Part shown: one piece after another, positions 25,647-35,358 of the stretch | Layout: each line of letters begins with the position of its first letter | Numbering within the stretch: the first letter of the stretch is position 1 | Assembly: GCF_003385555.1 (NCBI RefSeq) | Contig: NZ_QOHR01000003.1 | Location: 202,122 to 238,048, forward strand | Reading direction: 5' to 3' | Source: Rhodosalinus sediminis | GTDB lineage: Bacteria; Pseudomonadota; Alphaproteobacteria; Rhodobacterales; Rhodobacteraceae | Length of the DNA stretch: 35,927 nucleotides | Made by a program: the position numbers and the translations under genes | Notes under the pieces: generated by a model | Told to the model about the DNA's origin: nothing | The model's input: only the letters and a program-made list of their open reading frames with translations | Database searches by the model: none

Positions 25647-26630
25647 TCAGGGGGCGTAGCCCCCGGTCCGGTGCCAGCGCCATGCGTCGCCGATCATCGT
25701 CTCGAGCGTCGAGCGCTCCGGCCGCCAGCCGAGGTCGCGCGCCGCCCGGTCGGAGCCCGAGACCAGCCGCGTGCAGTCGCCCGGCCGGCGCGGCCCCTCC
25801 TCCAGCGGGACGGGGCGGTTGGTGGTGCGCCGCGCCGCCTCGATCACCTCGCGCACGGAGAAGCCGTGCCCGGTGCCGAGGTTGAAGACCCGGCTCTCGC
25901 CGCCCTCCTCCAGCCACCGCAGCCCGCGCACGTGCGCCTCCACGAGGTCGGAGACATGCACGTAGTCGCGGATGCAGGTGCCGTCCGGCGTGGCGTAATC
26001 GGTGCCGTGGATGGTCAGCGCCGGGCGCTGTCCGTCGATCGCCTGAAGCACCACCGGGATCAGATGCGTCTCGGGCTCGTGATGCTCGCCCACCTCCGCC
26101 TCCGGGTCGGCGCCGGCGACGTTGAAATAGCGGAAGATCACCCGCCGCAGCCCCGCCGCCGCGCCCACGTCGGACAGCATGTCCTCCACCGCGCGCTTGG
26201 AGGCGCCGTAGGCGTTGAGCGGCGCCTGCGCGCTCGCCTCGTCGAGCGTGACGCCGTCCTGCTCGCCATAGACCGCGCAGGTGGAGGAAAAGACGAAGTT
26301 GCGGCACCCCGCCTCCGCCGCGGCCTCGGCGAGGTTGAGCGAACCGCAGAGGTTGTTGCGCCAGTAGCGCGCGGGCTCCCGCATCGCCTCGCCCACCTGG
26401 CTCAGCGCGGCGAAATGCATGACCGCCGCGGGCCGGTGGCGCGCGAAGACCTCGGCGAGGCGGTCGCGATCCAGAAGATCGCCCCGCTCGAACGGGCCGA
26501 AGCGCACCGCCGCCTCCCAGCCGGTCGAGAGGTTGTCGTAGGTGACGGGGGCGTAGCCCGCCCGCGCGAGCGCCTTGCAGGCGTGCGCGCCAATGTAGCC
26601 GGCGCCCCCGGTGACGAGAACGACGCGCAT
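25647..26630 (-). CDS. galE: UDP-glucose 4-epimerase
   Basis: Extended short-chain dehydrogenase that interconverts UDP-glucose and UDP-galactose through an NAD-bound 4-keto intermediate. The 327-aa protein has VTGGAGYIG (6-14) for NAD, YDNLSTG, MHFAALSQVGEA, the catalytic FSSTCAVYG (114-122) with Ser/Thr 115-117, and YGASK (141-145) with Tyr141 and Lys145. CIRDYVHVSDL and NLGTGHGFSVREV are typical of GalE. The start is the ATG at 26630, 6 bases after the galU stop, so it is co-transcribed with galU. It likely supplies UDP-galactose to the transferases that follow. Confidence 0.95.
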   Translation of the reverse strand: MRVVLVTGGAGYIGAHACKALARAGYAPVTYDNLSTGWEAAVRFGPFERGDLLDRDRLAEVFARHRPAAVMHFAALSQVGEAMREPARYWRNNLCGSLNLAEAAAEAGCRNFVFSSTCAVYGEQDGVTLDEASAQAPLNAYGASKRAVEDMLSDVGAAAGLRRVIFRYFNVAGADPEAEVGEHHEPETHLIPVVLQAIDGQRPALTIHGTDYATPDGTCIRDYVHVSDLVEAHVRGLRWLEEGGESRVFNLGTGHGFSVREVIEAARRTTNRPVPLEEGPRRPGDCTRLVSGSDRAARDLGWRPERSTLETMIGDAWRWHRTGGYAP

Positions 26631-26636
26631 GCCGCC

Positions 26637-27533
26637 CTATTGCGCCGCGCTGTCGAGCGCGAGTTGCGCGCGGAGGTAGTCCATCAGGTCGTCGCGCAGT
26701 TCCGGGCGCGACAGGGCGAAGGCGACGGTGGCCTGCAGGAAGCCGGACTTGGAGCCGCAGTCGAAGCGCTGCCCGCGGAAGCGGTAGCCGTAGACGCCCT
26801 CGGCGCCGCCGATCTCGGCGGCGATGGCGTCGGTCAGCTGCACCTCGCCGCCGGCGCCGGCCTTCATCGTGCCCAGCGTCTCGAGCACCTGCGGCGTCAG
26901 GATGTAGCGCCCGATCACCGCGAGGTTCGAGGGCGCCGCCTCCGGCGCGGGCTTCTCGACCATGCCGCGCACCTTCACCAGCGCGCCGTCGTCGCTTTCG
27001 CAGTCGAGCACCCCGTAGGACTTGATGCGCTCGCGCGGCACCTCCATCGCGGCGACCATGCTGCCGCCGGTCTCCGCGTGCGCCTCGACCATCTGGGCGA
27101 GGCAGGGCGTCTCGCCCTCGATCACGTCGTCGGGCAGGATCACGGCGAAGGGCTCGTCGCTCGCGATGAGCCGGCGCGCGCACCAGACCGCGTGCCCGAG
27201 GCCGAGCGGCTTGTCCTGCCGGATGTAGGCGATGCCGCCCGATTCCATGTCGGTGGACTGCAGCAGCTCGAGCAGCTCGTCCTTGCCCTTGGCGCGCAGC
27301 TCGGCCTCGAGTTGCGGCGCCTTGTCGAAGTAATCCTCGAGCGCGCTCTTGCCGCGGGAAGTGACGAAGATGAATTCCTCGATCCCCGCTGCCCGCGCCT
27401 CGTCGATGGCGTACTGGATCAGCGGACGGTCGACGAGCGTCATGATCTCCTTCGGGACGGACTTGGTCGCCGGCAGGAACCGGGTGCCCAGCCCCGCGAC
27501 GGGAAACACCGCCTTGGTCACCCTCTTTTGCAT
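26637..27533 (-). CDS. galU: UTP-glucose-1-phosphate uridylyltransferase
   Basis: Makes UDP-glucose from UTP and glucose 1-phosphate. The 298-aa protein starts MQKRVTKAVFPVAGLGTRFL, the signature nucleotide-binding loop, followed by ATKSVPKEIMTLVDRPLIQY, LGLGHAVWCA, ILPDDVI, the VEKP segment (GMVEKPAPEAAPS) and GEVQLTDAI. The ATG at 27533 has GGGAGAGA about nine bases upstream; the frame stays open to 27647 but the extra sequence is not conserved. cysQ ends 82 bases upstream on the same strand, and galE follows after 6 bases. It appears to be the first committed gene of the polysaccharide operon. Confidence 0.95.
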   Translation of the reverse strand: MQKRVTKAVFPVAGLGTRFLPATKSVPKEIMTLVDRPLIQYAIDEARAAGIEEFIFVTSRGKSALEDYFDKAPQLEAELRAKGKDELLELLQSTDMESGGIAYIRQDKPLGLGHAVWCARRLIASDEPFAVILPDDVIEGETPCLAQMVEAHAETGGSMVAAMEVPRERIKSYGVLDCESDDGALVKVRGMVEKPAPEAAPSNLAVIGRYILTPQVLETLGTMKAGAGGEVQLTDAIAAEIGGAEGVYGYRFRGQRFDCGSKSGFLQATVAFALSRPELRDDLMDYLRAQLALDSAAQ

Positions 27534-27615
27534 AACACTGTCTCTCCCAATATTCGATCGAAGGCGACAGGCCGGGGGCGTCGTGGAAGGCAATGCTGCC
27601 GCCCGGCCCGCGAGG

Positions 27616-28413
27616 CTATGATCCGGCGAGCTCCACTCCCGGCGCATGGGCGATGAAGAACGGGTTGGCGAAACCCGGCTTGCCGTAGGTCAGCGGCGTG
27701 TGATCGTCGAAGCGCACGACGGTCCCGCCCGCCCCGGCGAGCACCGCGTGGCCGGCGGCGGTGTCCCATTCCATCGTCCGCCCGAGCCGGGGATAGAGGT
27801 CGGCCTCCCCGGTGGCGACGAGGCAGAACTTGAGCGAGGAGCCGGCGCTCCGGGTGTCGGCCACCTCGTAGCGGGCGATATAGGCGTCGGTCTCGGCGTC
27901 GCGGTGCGACTGCGAGGCGACGACGCGCAGCGCCGCGTTGTCCGGGTGCGCGACGGCGATCTCGCGCGTCTCGCCCGCCGCCTCCGGGTCGTGCGCGCCC
28001 GTCTCCTCCATCGCGCGGCCGGTGGCCGTGGTGTAGAAGAGCCGCTTGCGCGCCGGGGCGTAGACCACGCCGCGCACCGGCAGCCCGTGCTCGACGTAGG
28101 CGATGTTCACGGTGAAATCGCCGCGGCGCTTGACGAATTCCTTCGTCCCGTCGAGCGGATCAACGATCAGGAAGGTGTCGAGCTCCTGGGCGTGGGTGTC
28201 GGCCTGCTCCTCGGTGACGAGCGGCACGTCCGGGAACGCCTCGCGCAGGCCGGCGGAAATCAGCGCATCGGCCGCCTCGTCCGCGGCGGTCACCGGGCTC
28301 TCGTCGTCCTTGGCGCGCACCGCGACGCCGGGGGCGCCGTAGAATTCCATGATCCGCGCGCCCGCCTCGAGCGCGAGCCGCCGCATCACGGCAGTCAATC
28401 GGTCGTAATCCAA
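27616..28413 (-). CDS. cysQ: 3'(2'),5'-bisphosphate nucleotidase CysQ
   Basis: Magnesium-dependent phosphatase of the inositol monophosphatase superfamily that converts PAP to AMP, removing the inhibitory product of PAPS-dependent sulfotransfer and sulfate assimilation. The 265-aa protein has LVTEEQ (65-70), the metal site DPLDGTKEF (85-93), GVVYAPARKRLFY, SAGSSLKFCLVATGEADLYP and the WDTAAGHAVL motif. I choose the TTG at 28413, preceded by GGAG with a 7-base spacer, because the conserved sequence (LDYDRLTAVMRRLALEAG) begins there. A longer frame to 28479 and an internal ATG at residue 10 are less likely. It is divergent from the ABC permease. Proximity to a PAPS-using sulfotransferase suggests a functional link. 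Confidence 0.94.
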   Translation of the reverse strand: MDYDRLTAVMRRLALEAGARIMEFYGAPGVAVRAKDDESPVTAADEAADALISAGLREAFPDVPLVTEEQADTHAQELDTFLIVDPLDGTKEFVKRRGDFTVNIAYVEHGLPVRGVVYAPARKRLFYTTATGRAMEETGAHDPEAAGETREIAVAHPDNAALRVVASQSHRDAETDAYIARYEVADTRSAGSSLKFCLVATGEADLYPRLGRTMEWDTAAGHAVLAGAGGTVVRFDDHTPLTYGKPGFANPFFIAHAPGVELAGS

Positions 28414-28554
28414 TTCCGTGCTCCAAAAGCGGCAGCGGACGGTCGCGTCCGCGGCGCCGATTGTTTCGGGGCGCCGCACCCGTTATGGTCGAGACGCAAC
28501 GGAAGGGCAACATTTCCGGCCTACTTTCCACCGGCGCAGGCAGGCAGGGGTCCG

Positions 28555-29376
28555 ATGTTTCAGCAGTCCAACCGGCGCGGGGCCGCGGGATCGGCGGCGA
28601 CCCTTCTGGAGCTCGTCTATCACGGCATCGTCCGCAGCGTGCGCAAGTCGCACGGCAATCCGCTCATGTCGATCGCGGTGAACGTGCTGCAGACGGTCTT
28701 GTTCGTGCTCGCCTTCTACGTGATGTTCAACGTGCTCGGCCTGCGCGGGATGGCGCTGCGGGGCGACTTCCTGATCTTCATCATGACGGGGATCTTCCTG
28801 TTCCTGACGCATGTGAAGGCGCTCGGCGCCGTGCTCGCCTCGGAGGGGCCGGCCTCGCCGATGATGCAGCACGCGCCGATGAACACCGCGGTGGCGATCC
28901 TCTCGGCCGCGCTCGGCTCGCTCTACATTCAGGTGCTCTCGGCGGCGCTGGTCCTCTTCGTCTATCACGTGGCCTTCACGCCGGTGGAGCTGGACGATCC
29001 GATCGGCACGGTGGGGATGTTCCTGCTGGCGTGGTTCACCGGCGCCGCGATCGGGCTGGTGCTGCTGGCGCTGAAGCCGTGGTTCCCGACCTTCGTCTCG
29101 ATCTTCGCGATGGTCTATCAGCGCGCCAACATGATCGCCTCGGGCAAGATGTTCGTGGCCAACATGATGCCCGGCTACATGCTGGCGATGTTCGACTGGA
29201 ACCCGCTCTTCCACGCCATCGACCAGGCGCGGGGCTTCGCCTTCGCAAACTATTTCCCGCGCAACAGCTCGATCGAGTATCCGGTGACCGTCGGCGTGGT
29301 GCTGCTGATGCTCGGGCTGATGGGCGAATACGTCACCCGCCGCCACGCCTCGGCGAGCTGGGACGCCCGGCGCTGA
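28555..29376 (+). CDS. ABC-2 type transporter permease (polysaccharide-export-like)
   Basis: 273 aa integral membrane protein with about six hydrophobic segments: around residues 38-58 (MSIAVNVLQTVLFVLAFYVM), 68-86, 103-130, 145-168, 175-195 and 242-262. PMMQHAPMNTAVAILSAALG, MVYQRANMIASGKMFVANMMP and YFPRNSSIEYPV resemble KpsM/Wzm-type ABC-2 permeases of capsule or O-antigen export. No ATP-binding partner or periplasmic export protein is adjacent, so it must work with components encoded elsewhere or have diverged. The ATG at 28555 follows AGGCAGGGG. It diverges from cysQ across about 140 bases, which contain TTGTTT (28461-28466) and TTATGG (28483-28488) 16 bases apart, a weak promoter candidate. 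Confidence 0.82.
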   Translation: MFQQSNRRGAAGSAATLLELVYHGIVRSVRKSHGNPLMSIAVNVLQTVLFVLAFYVMFNVLGLRGMALRGDFLIFIMTGIFLFLTHVKALGAVLASEGPASPMMQHAPMNTAVAILSAALGSLYIQVLSAALVLFVYHVAFTPVELDDPIGTVGMFLLAWFTGAAIGLVLLALKPWFPTFVSIFAMVYQRANMIASGKMFVANMMPGYMLAMFDWNPLFHAIDQARGFAFANYFPRNSSIEYPVTVGVVLLMLGLMGEYVTRRHASASWDARR

Positions 29377-29394
29377 CCCCGCGGGTCGGGTCAG
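29373..29394. terminator. Inverted repeat spanning convergent stop codons
   Basis: CTGACCC (29373-29379) and GGGTCAG (29388-29394) form a perfect 7-bp stem with an 8-base loop. The TGA of the permease is in one arm and the TGA of alkB in the other. There is no U-run, so factor-independent termination is doubtful. Confidence 0.35.
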
Positions 29395-30014
29395 TCCACC
29401 ACCCGCAGCGTCAGGTTGATGCGCCCGCCCTGCGGCAGCAGCGTGGAGGAGCCGAAGCGGATGCGGTCGATGCCGTGATAGGCGAGCCGGCTCTCCCCCT
29501 CCAGCACCGCCACGTCGCCCGAGCGCAGCCAGACCGAGCCGGTGCGCCCGCCCCGCTCCGTGCCGCCCACGCGGAAGAGCGCCTCGTCGCCGAGCGAGAC
29601 CGAGACCACCGGCATCGTGAAATCCGCCTCGTCCCGGTCCTGATGGAGGCCCATGCGCGCGCCCTCGCCGTACCAGTTGACGAGACAGCAGTCGGGCGCC
29701 CGGTCGAGGCCCGTCACGTCGTGCCAGAGCGCGCGCACCTGCCCGGGGATCGGCGGCCAGTCGACGCCCGAGGGATGGCGCGGCTCGTAGCGGTAGCCCT
29801 TGCGGTCGGTGATCCAGCCGTAACGCCCCGCCGCCGTCATCCGCACCGACATCGGCCGCCCGCGCGGCGTCTCGGGCCGGACGAAGGGCGCGGTGGCGGC
29901 CACCCCGCGCAGCGCCTCGACGAGCGCGGCCTGCGCGGGCGCGTCCAGATACCCCGGCAGCACCCGGACGCCGCGCAGCTCGAACGGGCCGCCGCCCTCC
30001 CCGGTTTTCGCCAT
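29391..30014 (-). CDS. alkB: Alpha-ketoglutarate-dependent dioxygenase, AlkB family
   Basis: Fe(II)/2-oxoglutarate dioxygenase that oxidatively removes alkyl groups from DNA or RNA bases. The 207-aa protein has the double-stranded beta-helix with LVNWYGEGARMGLHQDRDE, giving iron ligands His124 and Asp126, the third ligand His180 in SRLAYHGIDRI, and the 2-oxoglutarate-binding end GRINLTLR (Arg198, Arg204). VSLGDEALFRVGG lies between them. The ATG at 30014 sits 8 bases after GGAG; an ATG at 30020 is only 2 bases from it and less likely. No ada or other repair gene is adjacent. It diverges from dnaK. Confidence 0.93.
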   Translation of the reverse strand: MAKTGEGGGPFELRGVRVLPGYLDAPAQAALVEALRGVAATAPFVRPETPRGRPMSVRMTAAGRYGWITDRKGYRYEPRHPSGVDWPPIPGQVRALWHDVTGLDRAPDCCLVNWYGEGARMGLHQDRDEADFTMPVVSVSLGDEALFRVGGTERGGRTGSVWLRSGDVAVLEGESRLAYHGIDRIRFGSSTLLPQGGRINLTLRVVD

Positions 30015-30056
30015 CTTCATCGCTCCGCGCCGTCGAAATTCGCCCCGGGGCGTGCG

Positions 30057-30087
30057 CTTGCAGCCCCAGAGGCCCCTCCCTATATAG
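30057..30087 (+). promoter_or_regulatory. Sigma-32 (RpoH) heat-shock promoter of dnaKJ
   Basis: CTTGCAG begins at 30057 and CCTATATAG at 30079; the gap between CTTG and CCTAT is 18 bases. This matches the alphaproteobacterial RpoH consensus CTTG-N17/18-CYTATNT well. Transcription would begin near 30094, giving a leader of about 100 bases before the dnaK ATG. The leader contains two small hairpins, GACGGG/CCCGTC (30101-30119 region) and CCCC-AT-CGGGG (about 30121-30131). Confidence 0.72.
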
Positions 30088-30195
30088 CCGCCAGACGGAC
30101 GACGGGCAGGGCCCCGTCGCCCCATCGGGGCGGAGATGCCGCAACGGGTCTGCCGCTTCGGCGTATCGCCTGACGGACAAAAGGGATCGAAAGAC

Positions 30196-32136
<1,941 letters not shown>

Positions 32137-32160
32137 GCGCTGAACGCTGACGGTTCTCGC

Positions 32161-32189
32161 GGGGCCGGTCCGGTTGCCGGGCCGGCCCC
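32161..32189. other. Strong intercistronic stem-loop between dnaK and dnaJ
   Basis: GGGGCCGGTCCGG (32161-32173) pairs with CCGGGCCGGCCCC (32177-32189) over 13 positions with one G-U wobble and a TTG loop. It is not followed by a T-run (GTCGGTTCCG follows). It could attenuate read-through into dnaJ or protect the dnaK 3' end, giving more DnaK than DnaJ; this is inference. Confidence 0.55.
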
Positions 32190-32216
32190 GTCGGTTCCGA
32201 GCACGGGGATTTGCCG

Positions 32217-33377
32217 ATGGCGAAGAGGGACTATTACGACGTTCTGGGCGTGGGCCGCGGCGCTTCGGAGGACGAGATCAAGAAGGCCTATCGCCGCAAG
32301 GCGAAGGAGCTCCACCCGGACCGCAACTCGGACAACCCGGACGCCGAGGCCCAGTTCAAGGAAGTGAACGAGGCCTACGAGGCGCTGAAGGACCCCGAGC
32401 GCAAGGCCGCCTACGACCGCTACGGTCACGCCGCCTTCGAGGGCGGCATGGGCGGCGGCGGCGGTCCGCGGCCGGGCGGCGGCTTCGGGCCGGGTCAGGG
32501 CGACTTCGCCTCGGCCTTCTCGGACGTCTTCGACGATCTCTTCGGCGACTTCATGGGCGGCCGGGGCGGCGCCGGCGCGCGCCAGCGCGCGGCCCGCGGC
32601 GCCGACCTGCGCTATAACATGCGCGTCACGCTCGAAGAGGCCTACACCGGGCTTCAGAAGACGATCCAGGTGCGCAGCTCCGTCGCCTGCCCCTCCTGCG
32701 AGGGGACCGGCGCCGAGGGCGGCGCGGAGCCCGTCACCTGCCCGACCTGCTCGGGCATGGGCAAGGTCCGCGCGCAGCAGGGCTTCTTCACGGTCGAGCG
32801 CACCTGCCCGACCTGCTCGGGCCTCGGCCAGATCATCAAGAACCCCTGCACCGCCTGCGCCGGCTCCGGCCGGGTCGACAAGGAGCGCGCGCTCTCGGTC
32901 AACGTGCCCCCGGGCGTCGAGACCGGCACGCGCATCCGACTCGCCGGCGAGGGCGACGCTGGCATGCGCGGCGGACCCACGGGCGATCTCTACATCTTCA
33001 TCGAGGTCGAGCCGCACGGCATCTTCGAGCGCGACGGCACCGATCTCTACTGCCGCGTGCCCGTCTCGATGCCCACCGCGGCGCTCGGCGGCGACATCGA
33101 GGTGCCGACGATCGACGGCGGCCGCTCGCGCGTGAAGATCCCGGGCGGCAGCCAGTCGGGCCGCCAGATGCGCCTGCGCGGCAAGGGGATGCCGGCGCTG
33201 CGCGGCGGGGGCTACGGCGACATGTTCATCGAGCTCGCCGTCGAGACGCCGGTCAACCTGACCGGCCGGCAGAAGGAGCTCCTGCGCGAGTTCGAGGCGC
33301 TGAGCGAGGACAACAACCCCGAGAGCAAGAGCTTCTTCTCCTCGGTGAAGAGCTTCTGGGACAACATGAAGGGCTGA
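32217..33377 (+). CDS. dnaJ: Molecular chaperone DnaJ (Hsp40, type I)
   Basis: Co-chaperone that delivers substrates to DnaK and stimulates its ATPase. The 386-aa protein has the J domain (1-70; [13 protein letters not shown] at about 34-36), a Gly/Phe-rich stretch (about 74-105), and four zinc-binding CxxCxGxG repeats ([32 protein letters not shown]). The C-terminal substrate-binding domains follow ([36 protein letters not shown]). I use the ATG at 32217, with GGGGA upstream; a TTG two codons earlier is possible. It is transcribed with dnaK across the stem-loop at 32161-32189. Confidence 0.98.
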   Translation: MAKRDYYDVLGVGRGASEDEIKKAYRRKAKELHPDRNSDNPDAEAQFKEVNEAYEALKDPERKAAYDRYGHAAFEGGMGGGGGPRPGGGFGPGQGDFASAFSDVFDDLFGDFMGGRGGAGARQRAARGADLRYNMRVTLEEAYTGLQKTIQVRSSVACPSCEGTGAEGGAEPVTCPTCSGMGKVRAQQGFFTVERTCPTCSGLGQIIKNPCTACAGSGRVDKERALSVNVPPGVETGTRIRLAGEGDAGMRGGPTGDLYIFIEVEPHGIFERDGTDLYCRVPVSMPTAALGGDIEVPTIDGGRSRVKIPGGSQSGRQMRLRGKGMPALRGGGYGDMFIELAVETPVNLTGRQKELLREFEALSEDNNPESKSFFSSVKSFWDNMKG

Positions 33378-33398
33378 GCCCCTTCGGAAGGAGGCCCC

Positions 33399-34004
33399 AT
33401 GCGCCCCGCGACCGAAGCGCTGATCGTCATCGACGTGCAGAACGACTTCTGCCCCGGCGGCGCGCACGCGGTGCCGGAGGGCGACGCGATCGTCCCCGGC
33501 GTGAACGCGCTGATGCGGGAGTTTCCGGCGGTGATCCTGACGCAGGACTGGCACCCGGCCGGGCATACGAGCTTCGCCTCCGAGCATCCCGGCCGGGCGC
33601 CGATGGAGACCGTCGAGATGCCCTACGGCCCGCAGATCCTCTGGCCCGATCACTGCGTGCAGGGGACGCCGGGCGCCGCCTTCCATCCCGAGCTCGACAC
33701 CGACCGCGCGGACCTGATCCTGCGCAAGGGCTTCCGGCGGGCGATCGACAGCTACTCCGCCTTCTTCGAGAACGACGGCACGACGCCGACGGGCCTCGAG
33801 GGCTACCTGCGCACGCGCGGCCTGAGCCGGCTGACGATGGTCGGGCTCGCCACCGACGTCTGCGTCGCCTACTCAGCGCAGGACGCCGCGCGCCTCGGCT
33901 TCGAGGTGGAGCTGCGCGCCGATCTCTGCCGGGGCATCGACCACGAGGGCTCCCTCGGCCGGGCGCTCGCCGCGATGCGGGAGCGCGGCGTGGTCGTGCA
34001 CTGA
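33399..34004 (+). CDS. pncA: Bifunctional nicotinamidase / pyrazinamidase
   Basis: Isochorismatase-like hydrolase converting nicotinamide to nicotinate for NAD salvage. The 201-aa protein has the catalytic triad Asp12 (VIDVQNDFCPGG), Lys110 (ILRKGF) and Cys155 (GLATDVCVAYSA), and the metal-binding DWHPAGHTSF with Asp50, His52 and His56. The LWPDHCVQGT segment is typical. AAGGAGG lies a few bases before the ATG at 33399. pncB, the next enzyme, follows after 61 bases on the same strand. Confidence 0.97.
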   Translation: MRPATEALIVIDVQNDFCPGGAHAVPEGDAIVPGVNALMREFPAVILTQDWHPAGHTSFASEHPGRAPMETVEMPYGPQILWPDHCVQGTPGAAFHPELDTDRADLILRKGFRRAIDSYSAFFENDGTTPTGLEGYLRTRGLSRLTMVGLATDVCVAYSAQDAARLGFEVELRADLCRGIDHEGSLGRALAAMRERGVVVH

Positions 34005-34065
34005 GCGAGGCCTTGCCCTCCCCGTGCGGGCTTTGCTCTAACGCGAGACGCAGAGGAGGGCCCGC

Positions 34066-35358
34066 ATGGTCGATATCGCCACCCGCGTCTACAATCACAA
34101 GTGGAAGATCGACCCGATCGTCCGCTCCCTCATCGACACGGACTTCTACAAGCTCCTGATGTGTCAGTCGGTGTTCCGCAACAAGCCGGACACCGAGGTC
34201 ACCTTCTCGCTCATCAACCGCACCACCGAGATCCCGCTCGCCGAGCTGATCGACGAGGGGGAGCTGCGCGAACAGCTCGACCACATCCGCTCGCTCAGCC
34301 TGTCGCGCGGGGAATCCACCTGGCTGCGCGGCAACATGTTCTACGGCAAGCGGCAGATGTTCCGCCCCGACTTCATGGAGTGGTTCGAGAACCTGCAACT
34401 GCCGCCCTACCACCTCGAGCGCGTCGGCGATCAGTACGAGCTCACCTTCGAGGGCCAATGGCCCGAGGTCATGCTCTGGGAGATCCCGGCGCTCTCGGTG
34501 CTGATGGAGCTGCGCGGCCGCGCGGTGCTCGCCCCCATGGGCCGCTTCGAGCTTCAGGTGCTCTACGCCCGCGCCATGACCAAGCTCTGGGAAAAGATCG
34601 AGCGCCTGCGCCCGCACTCCGGCCTGCGCATCGCGGACTTCGGGACGCGGCGGCGCCATTCCTTCCTCTGGCAGGACTGGTGCGTGCAGGCGATGATGGA
34701 GGGGCTGGGCGAGCGGTTCGTCGGCACCTCCAACTGCCTGATCGCCATGCGCCGCGAGGTGGAGGCGATCGGCACCAACGCGCACGAGCTGCCGATGGTC
34801 TACGCCGCGCTCGCCGGGACGGACGCGGCGCTCGCCCGCGCGCCCTACGAGGTGCTCGCCGACTGGCACGAGGAGCACGAGGGCAACCTGCGCATCATCC
34901 TGCCCGACACCTTCGGCTCCGAGGCCTTCTTCCGCAACGCGCCTGACTGGCTGGCCGGCTGGACGGGCGTGCGGATCGATTCGGGCGATCCGGTCGAGGG
35001 CGCCGAGACCGCGATCCGCTGGTGGGAAAGCCGGGGCGAGGACCCGCGGCAGAAGCTCGTGATCTTCTCCGACGGGCTGGACGACGACGTGATCGTGGAC
35101 CTCTACCGCCGCTTCGCGGGCCGCGTGCGCGTGAGCTTCGGCTGGGGCACGCTGCTGACGAACGACTTCCGCGGGCTGGTGGACGGCGACCGCCTCGCCC
35201 CCTTCTCGCTCGTCTGCAAGGCCTCCGCCGCGAACGGCCGCCCGACCGTCAAGCTCTCCGACAACCCGGAAAAGGCGATGGGCCCGCCCGAGGAGATCGT
35301 CCGCTACAAGCGGGTGTTCGGGGTGGGGGAGCAGGTCAGGCGGGAGGTTGTGGTTTAA
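34066..35358 (+). CDS. pncB: Nicotinate phosphoribosyltransferase
   Basis: Makes nicotinate mononucleotide from nicotinate and PRPP with ATP hydrolysis, the step after PncA in NAD salvage. The 430-aa protein has LIDTDFYKLLMCQ, the phosphate- and substrate-binding DFGTRRRHS (191-199), GTSNCLIA, and GTNAHELPM with His240 at the position of the phosphorylated His in the family. RIDSGDP and IFSDGLDDD precede the C-terminal GWGTLLTNDF and KLSDNPEKAMGP. The ATG follows GAGGAGGG. The upstream spacer has TTGCCC (34013) and TCTAAC (34037) 18 bases apart, a weak promoter. Its TAA ends one base before the convergent reverse transcriptase stop; base composition changes sharply at that point. Confidence 0.97.
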   Translation: MVDIATRVYNHKWKIDPIVRSLIDTDFYKLLMCQSVFRNKPDTEVTFSLINRTTEIPLAELIDEGELREQLDHIRSLSLSRGESTWLRGNMFYGKRQMFRPDFMEWFENLQLPPYHLERVGDQYELTFEGQWPEVMLWEIPALSVLMELRGRAVLAPMGRFELQVLYARAMTKLWEKIERLRPHSGLRIADFGTRRRHSFLWQDWCVQAMMEGLGERFVGTSNCLIAMRREVEAIGTNAHELPMVYAALAGTDAALARAPYEVLADWHEEHEGNLRIILPDTFGSEAFFRNAPDWLAGWTGVRIDSGDPVEGAETAIRWWESRGEDPRQKLVIFSDGLDDDVIVDLYRRFAGRVRVSFGWGTLLTNDFRGLVDGDRLAPFSLVCKASAANGRPTVKLSDNPEKAMGPPEEIVRYKRVFGVGEQVRREVVV

